DNA of 45,733 nucleotides from Nitrospira sp. (GTDB lineage Bacteria > Nitrospirota > Nitrospiria > SBBL01 > JAADHI01): NCBI GenBank assembly GCA_027020665.1, contig JALUVJ010000035.1, positions 1-45,733 on the forward strand, given 5' to 3'. The translations under genes and the position numbers were made by a program. The notes beneath the pieces are model-generated. The model saw nothing but the letters and a program-made list of their open reading frames with translations, searched no databases and was not told where the DNA came from. Each line of letters begins with the position of its first letter. Position 1 is the stretch's first letter. This document shows, piece after piece, positions 42,231 through 45,733 of this stretch.

Positions 42231-43223
42231 ATGTCCGCCATTGAAGTTCGTAATTTAAATAAAACCTTTAAAACACAAAAAAAAGAAGCAGGACTGAAAG
42301 GCTCTCTCAAGGGACTTTTTTGGCGCGAAACCCTTTACAAAGAAGCGGTAAAGTCGGTCTCTTTTTCACTTGAAGAAGGCGAACTGGTCGGCTTTCTCGG
42401 CCCCAACGGGGCGGGAAAAACAACTCTGCTGAAAATGCTTTCCGGCATCCTCTATCCCACTTCCGGGGAGGCACAGGTGCTGGGCTTCACCCCCTGGCAG
42501 CGGCATCGCGACTATCAACGTCAATTCGCCATCGTCATGGGACAGAAAAACCAACTTTGGTGGGATTTGCCGCCTGCGGAATCTTTTTTGCTCAATCGCG
42601 ACATTTACGGCGTGGATCATAGGACCTTTCAATACACGCTGGACGAAATGGTGGAACTGCTCGACCTCAAAAACCTGCTGAATATTCCCGTACGGCAACT
42701 TTCACTGGGGCAACGCATGAAATGCGAACTTGTCGCCTCCCTCTTGCATCAACCGCGCGTGCTTTTTTTGGACGAGCCGACGATCGGACTGGATGTCATC
42801 TCGCAGGAAAAAATCCGCTCCTTTGTCAAATCATACAACCGCCTCAAAAAAACAACCGTCCTGCTCACCAGTCACTACATGCAGGATGTGGAACAGCTTT
42901 GTGAACGCGTACTCGTCATCAACCACGGCGGTATCGTTTACGACGGGCCCCTGACCTCCCTCTCCAATCGTTATATCGACCACAAAATCATCAAAATCCG
43001 CTTTGCAGAACCCCAATCCGCGACAGCGCCTTCAAACCTGAAAGGCATCGTCGAGTGGGATAAACATCACGCGCTCTTAAAAATCCAGAAAAAAGAAGTC
43101 GCGCAGATCACACATAAATTACTGGGAGATTTTCCGATCGAAGACCTCTCCGTTGAAGAAGTCGAAGTAGAAGAAGTCATCCGGCGAATCTTTGAAGAGC
43201 GGCCCGACACTGAAAATTTCTGA
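42231..43223 (+). CDS. ABC transporter ATP-binding protein
   Basis: A 330-residue ATPase. Walker A is GPNGAGKTT with Lys63, the signature is LSLGQRMKCELVASL, Walker B is VLFLDEPTIGLD, and the switch His is in LLTSHYMQDVEQL. The C-terminal 90 residues form the extra domain common in DrrA/CcmA-like exporters. KGLFWRETLYKEAVKSVSF before Walker A is typical of the ABC-2/DUF990 partner ATPases. AGGA precedes the ATG. It energises the two upstream permeases. Confidence 0.94.
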   Translation: MSAIEVRNLNKTFKTQKKEAGLKGSLKGLFWRETLYKEAVKSVSFSLEEGELVGFLGPNGAGKTTLLKMLSGILYPTSGEAQVLGFTPWQRHRDYQRQFAIVMGQKNQLWWDLPPAESFLLNRDIYGVDHRTFQYTLDEMVELLDLKNLLNIPVRQLSLGQRMKCELVASLLHQPRVLFLDEPTIGLDVISQEKIRSFVKSYNRLKKTTVLLTSHYMQDVEQLCERVLVINHGGIVYDGPLTSLSNRYIDHKIIKIRFAEPQSATAPSNLKGIVEWDKHHALLKIQKKEVAQITHKLLGDFPIEDLSVEEVEVEEVIRRIFEERPDTENF

Positions 43224-43247
43224 TAAAACGCTGATTAAGTCCGGGTT
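43224..43247 (+). repeat. IS5-like end repeat, copy i
   Basis: The stretch AACGCTGATTAAGTCCGGGT, following directly on the ABC ATPase stop codon, matches the 3' half of the consensus. The following 110 bases to 43358 hold nothing recognisable. Confidence 0.5.
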
Positions 43248-43358
43248 AACTCAAATTCCGCTCCGGGAACTTCCAAGACTCCGAAAAAAAGTTTAATTCG
43301 ATGATCCACAACATCCGGGATTTTCCGGACGACTTCGAAAAACTCAACATCAGCAACG

Positions 43359-43586
43359 ATGCCGCGCATCGGAGAACAGGTTGAGAGATACCCGTCCATC
43401 CGCTCCGCCGTCGATCCGGGCACCCTCCGCTCCGACCAAGGCTTCCGCAAGGGGATCGCAAAAAACACTGCTTCGGTTCAAGGCGCTTTGGACGACATGA
43501 TGATCGAGCAGCCTCAAAGAAAGATCCGTTTGAATGTGGGAGTGGAAGCCGGTAAAACAGTCCAGCATGGCTTGATTGAAGAATGA
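43359..43586 (+). pseudogene. Remnant of a YefM-type antitoxin upstream of yoeB
   Basis: The frame ends GVEAGKTVQHGLIEE and its stop overlaps the yoeB start as ATGA, exactly the arrangement and C-terminus expected for YefM. The preceding 60 codons (MPRIGEQVERYPSIRSAV onward) do not look like the YefM DNA-binding fold; no ARANL or VVMMS-type segments occur in any frame. The best reading is that only the last 20 or so residues of the antitoxin survive. An unrelated small protein ending the same way is less likely. Confidence 0.45.
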
Positions 43587-43840
43587 TCTTGTCCTGGGCA
43601 GCGAAGGGATGGGAAGATTACCTCTATTGGCAAAACAGAGACAAAAAAATGGTAAAGCGGATCAATGCATTGATCAACGATATCCTGCGGCATCCTTTTG
43701 AAGGGATCGGCGATCCGGAGCCGCTGAAATATCAGGGGTCAGGCTATGGGTCGCGCCGTATCGACCGGAAACACCGGCTGGTCTACAAGGCGACAAACGA
43801 AGCGATTGTGGTTGTCCAATGCCGATATCATTATGATTAG
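43583..43840 (+). CDS. yoeB: YoeB-family mRNA interferase toxin
   Basis: An 85-residue protein that aligns with E. coli YoeB almost without gaps: WEDYLYWQNRDKKMVKRIN, PFEGIGDPEPLK, SRRIDRKHRLVYKA, CRYHY. The catalytic residues Glu46, Arg65, His83 and Tyr84 fall at the same numbers. YoeB is a ribosome-dependent endoribonuclease normally held by YefM. The antitoxin gene before it seems to be mostly lost, so the toxin is either silent, controlled by a distant antitoxin or attenuated elsewhere. Its ATG overlaps the antitoxin stop. Confidence 0.93.
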   Translation: MILSWAAKGWEDYLYWQNRDKKMVKRINALINDILRHPFEGIGDPEPLKYQGSGYGSRRIDRKHRLVYKATNEAIVVVQCRYHYD

Positions 43841-44155
43841 ATCACCTACACGATGGCCCATCAAAATTCTAAGTGGGGTTTGCTGAAAAAGTCAGATCCG
43901 ATTAGTTAGCCCCCAGGATGAATACAGCGATTTATGAATACAGCGATTTCGTGAAAAAATCTCTCCCGTTTTTCTGATCTGATCCTTGCTCATGTCGGTC
44001 GCAAGCTCACAAGAGGCATCTTTTGTCCCATAAGCTGAGAAACCGCCTTCATGAGCAGGTTCAGCAGCTTAAAATAAAAGATGGAGACAAAAATATAGTG
44101 CTCTTGTCAGCTGTTTCAGCCTTGCATCTACAATTCTTTACTCTTACAAGAAATG
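43841..44155. other. Non-coding stretch between yoeB and a convergent lipoprotein gene
   Basis: No gene is supported in this stretch. It contains a tandem duplication of 16 bases (43918-43949) and ends at a strong hairpin (44156-44197). Short frames on the plus strand (from about 44023) lie partly over the convergent lipoprotein gene and have no ribosome sites. Confidence 0.5.
43918..43949 (+). repeat. 16-bp direct tandem duplication
   Basis: ATGAATACAGCGATTT occurs twice head to tail without mismatch. It is too short to suggest a function, but is a clear recent slippage or insertion footprint. Confidence 0.8.
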
Positions 44156-44197
44156 CCCCGGATGAGCTTCCGGCTAAAGCCGGAAACTCATCCGGGG
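44156..44197 (-). terminator. Strong hairpin downstream of the lipoprotein gene
   Basis: CCCCGGATGAG, then CTTCCGGC, pair with GCCGGAA and CTCATCCGGGG around a TAAA loop, with only one unpaired base. It lies about 20 bases past the stop of the minus-strand lipoprotein gene. In that direction a modest T run (GCATTTCTTG) follows. Rho-independent termination is likely. Confidence 0.7.
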
Positions 44198-44217
44198 CCG
44201 CCTCCTTCTTTTATTCC

Positions 44218-45733
44218 CTAAAAAAAGAAGGTAGATTCGGAGATGTTCGGCGTATTGGTGATTCTTGTCAAAGAATTCACCTCATCCGCTTTCACAAAAA
44301 AGACCTCGCCTTCAGATCCCTCGTCATCGATTCCCCAGCCCAGAATGCCATTTTGACCACCGAAAATTCCGAAAAGACTCATGAACATAATATCATCAGG
44401 AACGGTGCCCAGCACCAGCGCGTTGTTATTGGCCGCATCCACGGAGTTGATCGAGCCCCCTGCACAAAACGGAACGACGGACAGGCAACCCTCGATCCAA
44501 ACCAGCCGATCCAAAACCGCACCGTCGGCCGAGAAGGCTGAAACAGTGAATCCCGTCCAGAGTGCGTTTGCTATTTCAGAGTTCTCTGTGCCGTCGTCTT
44601 TAACCAGTCCCCGGCTCGTTACATCGGCAGGTGTATCCCGGGAATACATCACAAAACCTCCCGAAGTAGAGGCGAAGAGTCCCAGGCTGTCCGAGGTTGA
44701 CGGGACTAAGGTCGTTGCAGTGCCGCCGGAAAAGTTCACCGCCTTGATGACAGAAGTACTTCCTTTCTGCGCATGATAGACAACCTTGTTTACCGTGCGC
44801 GTGATTTGCGAAAAGGTGCTGCCGCTTTCGGTCACAAACGAAGCCGCAGGGGCACTGCCGTCCATGGACAGTTTGAAAATTTGATCGCCGTCCGCAAAGA
44901 ACATCGTTGTCTCCCCCCCCGCAATATTAACAAAAGAAGGAAAGCTGCCCGAAAAAGTATGTAAGGGCGCGGAGAGCGTTTCCGACGTGATGTCATAGTG
45001 AAACAGTTTGTCATCGATACGGAGGATCGCATCGTTGGCAAAATTACTCCATACTTCCTCCGCACTTGTTGAAAAAGTGCTGACATCCTTGCAAGCTTGA
45101 AAATTTTCATTACAACGTACAAGCGTATTGCCGTCAAAGGCGAGAAAGCCGGTAATCGCACCCGTAGTATTGTCAAAGAGTGCCGTTTCAAAATCTTTCG
45201 GCGAGACAATGATCGGACTGTCCGAGGCGCCCATCTCCAGGCGAACCATCTTCAAAACATCGTCTCCCGTGAAACAAAGACCGTCTCCTCCCGTAAGTCT
45301 GTAAAAGAAAACGGATTTTTCATGATTTGAAATATCAGATTCCCAGTCCAAATCGCACATCATCGACGATAGTCCCGCCTCGTTGGAAATTTGAACGGGA
45401 ATTTGAGAATCCGTTTTCAAAGCACTGATTTTATACAGCTTGCCGTCATCCGTGTTGAGATAAACGAGGGTCCGATCCTGCAGGTTTGAGATGCGCTTGT
45501 TTGGCACATCGAGTGTCCCGTGCATTATTGTAGTTTCCCAGTCCGTGTTGCCAGCTTCCACCACGACAGGTGCGGCTGTGGGATTGGCCGGATCGACCCT
45601 TGAAATACTGCCGCTGTTGTAAAAAAGGAATGTTGGCGAGGCAGAACCGCCACCGCCGGGAGTTCCGCCACCGCCGGGAGTTCCGCCACCGCCGGGAGTT
45701 CCGCCACCGCCGGGAGTTCCGCCACCGCCGGGA
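44218..45733 (-). CDS. Large lipoprotein-like surface protein with GGGGTP repeats, N-terminus off the window
   Basis: The frame runs open to the window edge, so the start is unseen. At the visible N-terminal end are repeats of Gly-Gly-Gly-Gly-Thr-Pro, then GGGSASPTFLFYNSGSIS. The body is beta-rich with recurring two-strand units (RTLVYLNTDDGKLYKISAL, TTMFFADGDQIFKLSMDG, NKVVYHAQKGSTSVIKAVNF), suggesting a beta-propeller-type fold, and has scattered cysteines. It ends STFFF. The glycine run suggests a linker after a lipid-attached Cys, as in the lipoprotein at 30224, but that Cys is not in view. A GTG at 45564 is not the true start. Confidence 0.65.
   Translation of the reverse strand, partial: PGGGGTPGGGGTPGGGGTPGGGGTPGGGGSASPTFLFYNSGSISRVDPANPTAAPVVVEAGNTDWETTIMHGTLDVPNKRISNLQDRTLVYLNTDDGKLYKISALKTDSQIPVQISNEAGLSSMMCDLDWESDISNHEKSVFFYRLTGGDGLCFTGDDVLKMVRLEMGASDSPIIVSPKDFETALFDNTTGAITGFLAFDGNTLVRCNENFQACKDVSTFSTSAEEVWSNFANDAILRIDDKLFHYDITSETLSAPLHTFSGSFPSFVNIAGGETTMFFADGDQIFKLSMDGSAPAASFVTESGSTFSQITRTVNKVVYHAQKGSTSVIKAVNFSGGTATTLVPSTSDSLGLFASTSGGFVMYSRDTPADVTSRGLVKDDGTENSEIANALWTGFTVSAFSADGAVLDRLVWIEGCLSVVPFCAGGSINSVDAANNNALVLGTVPDDIMFMSLFGIFGGQNGILGWGIDDEGSEGEVFFVKADEVNSLTRITNTPNISESTFFF
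45644..45733 (-). repeat. 18-bp tandem repeat encoding GGGGTP
   Basis: GGGAGTTCCGCCACCGCC is repeated at least four times, with a diverged unit at the inner end, and runs off the window. It codes in frame for Gly-Gly-Gly-Gly-Thr-Pro. Such repeats can change copy number by slippage and so vary linker length. Confidence 0.9.

Noticed and set aside
43235-43568. Minus-strand frames over the antitoxin region
   Set aside because: They look fairly protein-like, but have no ribosome sites and lie antisense to the YefM-like tail that overlaps yoeB in the expected way.
44023-44541. Plus-strand 172-codon frame
   Set aside because: More than half lies antisense to the lipoprotein gene, it spans the terminator hairpin and it has no ribosome site.
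45525-45725. Frame reading repeated AELPAV units on the minus strand
   Set aside because: It is an alternative frame of the 18-bp repeat. The GGGGTP frame continues into a long coding region, so this one is a shadow.
1-45733. CRISPR array, tRNA, rRNA, prophage or integrative element
   Set aside because: No regularly spaced repeats, cloverleaf-like sequences, integrase or phage structural genes were seen; the repeats present are dispersed and short.

Overview
The window looks like a chromosomal stretch of an uncultured Gram-negative bacterium of moderate GC content. Outer-membrane traits (a signal-peptide porin ending in Phe, many lipoproteins, nucleotide-sugar enzymes for a surface polysaccharide) and the tandem DUF507 genes fit deltaproteobacterial-grade lineages (Desulfobacterota, Nitrospinota and similar). 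The sequence alone does not settle the phylum. I saw no rRNA, tRNA, CRISPR array or prophage.

Layout. 1-1900: end of a UDP-sugar dehydrogenase and a UDP-glucuronate 4-epimerase. 1901-2633: decayed DNA closed by a miniature inverted-repeat element that also supplies the stop codon of a B12-type radical SAM gene (2631-4418, minus). 4575-10381: overlapping glycogen operon glgX-glgB followed by a two-component pair whose kinase carries an N-terminal Rossmann domain. 10421-17676: secreted small protein, class III aminotransferase, RNase R, CBS protein, LuxC-type acyl-CoA reductase, globin and a GGQ ribosome-rescue protein. 17794-23044 (minus): aminotransferase, ureohydrolase, small membrane protein, leucine dehydrogenase and glutamate dehydrogenase, an amino-acid/polyamine catabolism block. 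23045-25731: small membrane and DUF507 proteins, an OB-fold-like exported protein and an exported unknown. 25728-27825 (minus): an operon of two cytochrome c lipoproteins flanking an unrecognised membrane-anchored protein. 28015-30029: second copy of the miniature element, then a nucleosidase-like gene paired with a spore-photoproduct-lyase-like radical SAM gene. 30224-34731: poly-Gly lipoprotein, RecQ and a membrane cytochrome c with a broken small ORF upstream. 35050-38695: porin, periplasmic protein and chemoreceptor in one operon. 38785-43223: UspA, nitrilase-family amidase, a CDGSH/glutamate-synthase gene remnant and an ABC-2 exporter. 43359-45733: a YoeB toxin whose antitoxin has decayed, then a large lipoprotein running off the window.

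How the genes may work together. The glycogen operon couples polymer remodelling to a probable cytoplasmic nucleotide-sensing kinase. The nucleosidase-like/SPL-like pair suggests a radical SAM DNA-repair-type enzyme with a partner that removes 5'-deoxyadenosine. The porin/periplasmic/chemoreceptor operon suggests uptake coupled to taxis.

Intergenic DNA is full of short mobile remnants: two copies of a 162-163 bp TA-flanked element, about nine sites with IS5-like ends (core GGAAGCTCTGATTAAGTCC), and several hairpins. Several genes are visibly decaying (sensor fragment at 2159, small ORFs at 31732 and 34579, CDGSH remnant at 40248, antitoxin at 43359). recQ and the ABC exporter appear to be leaderless.
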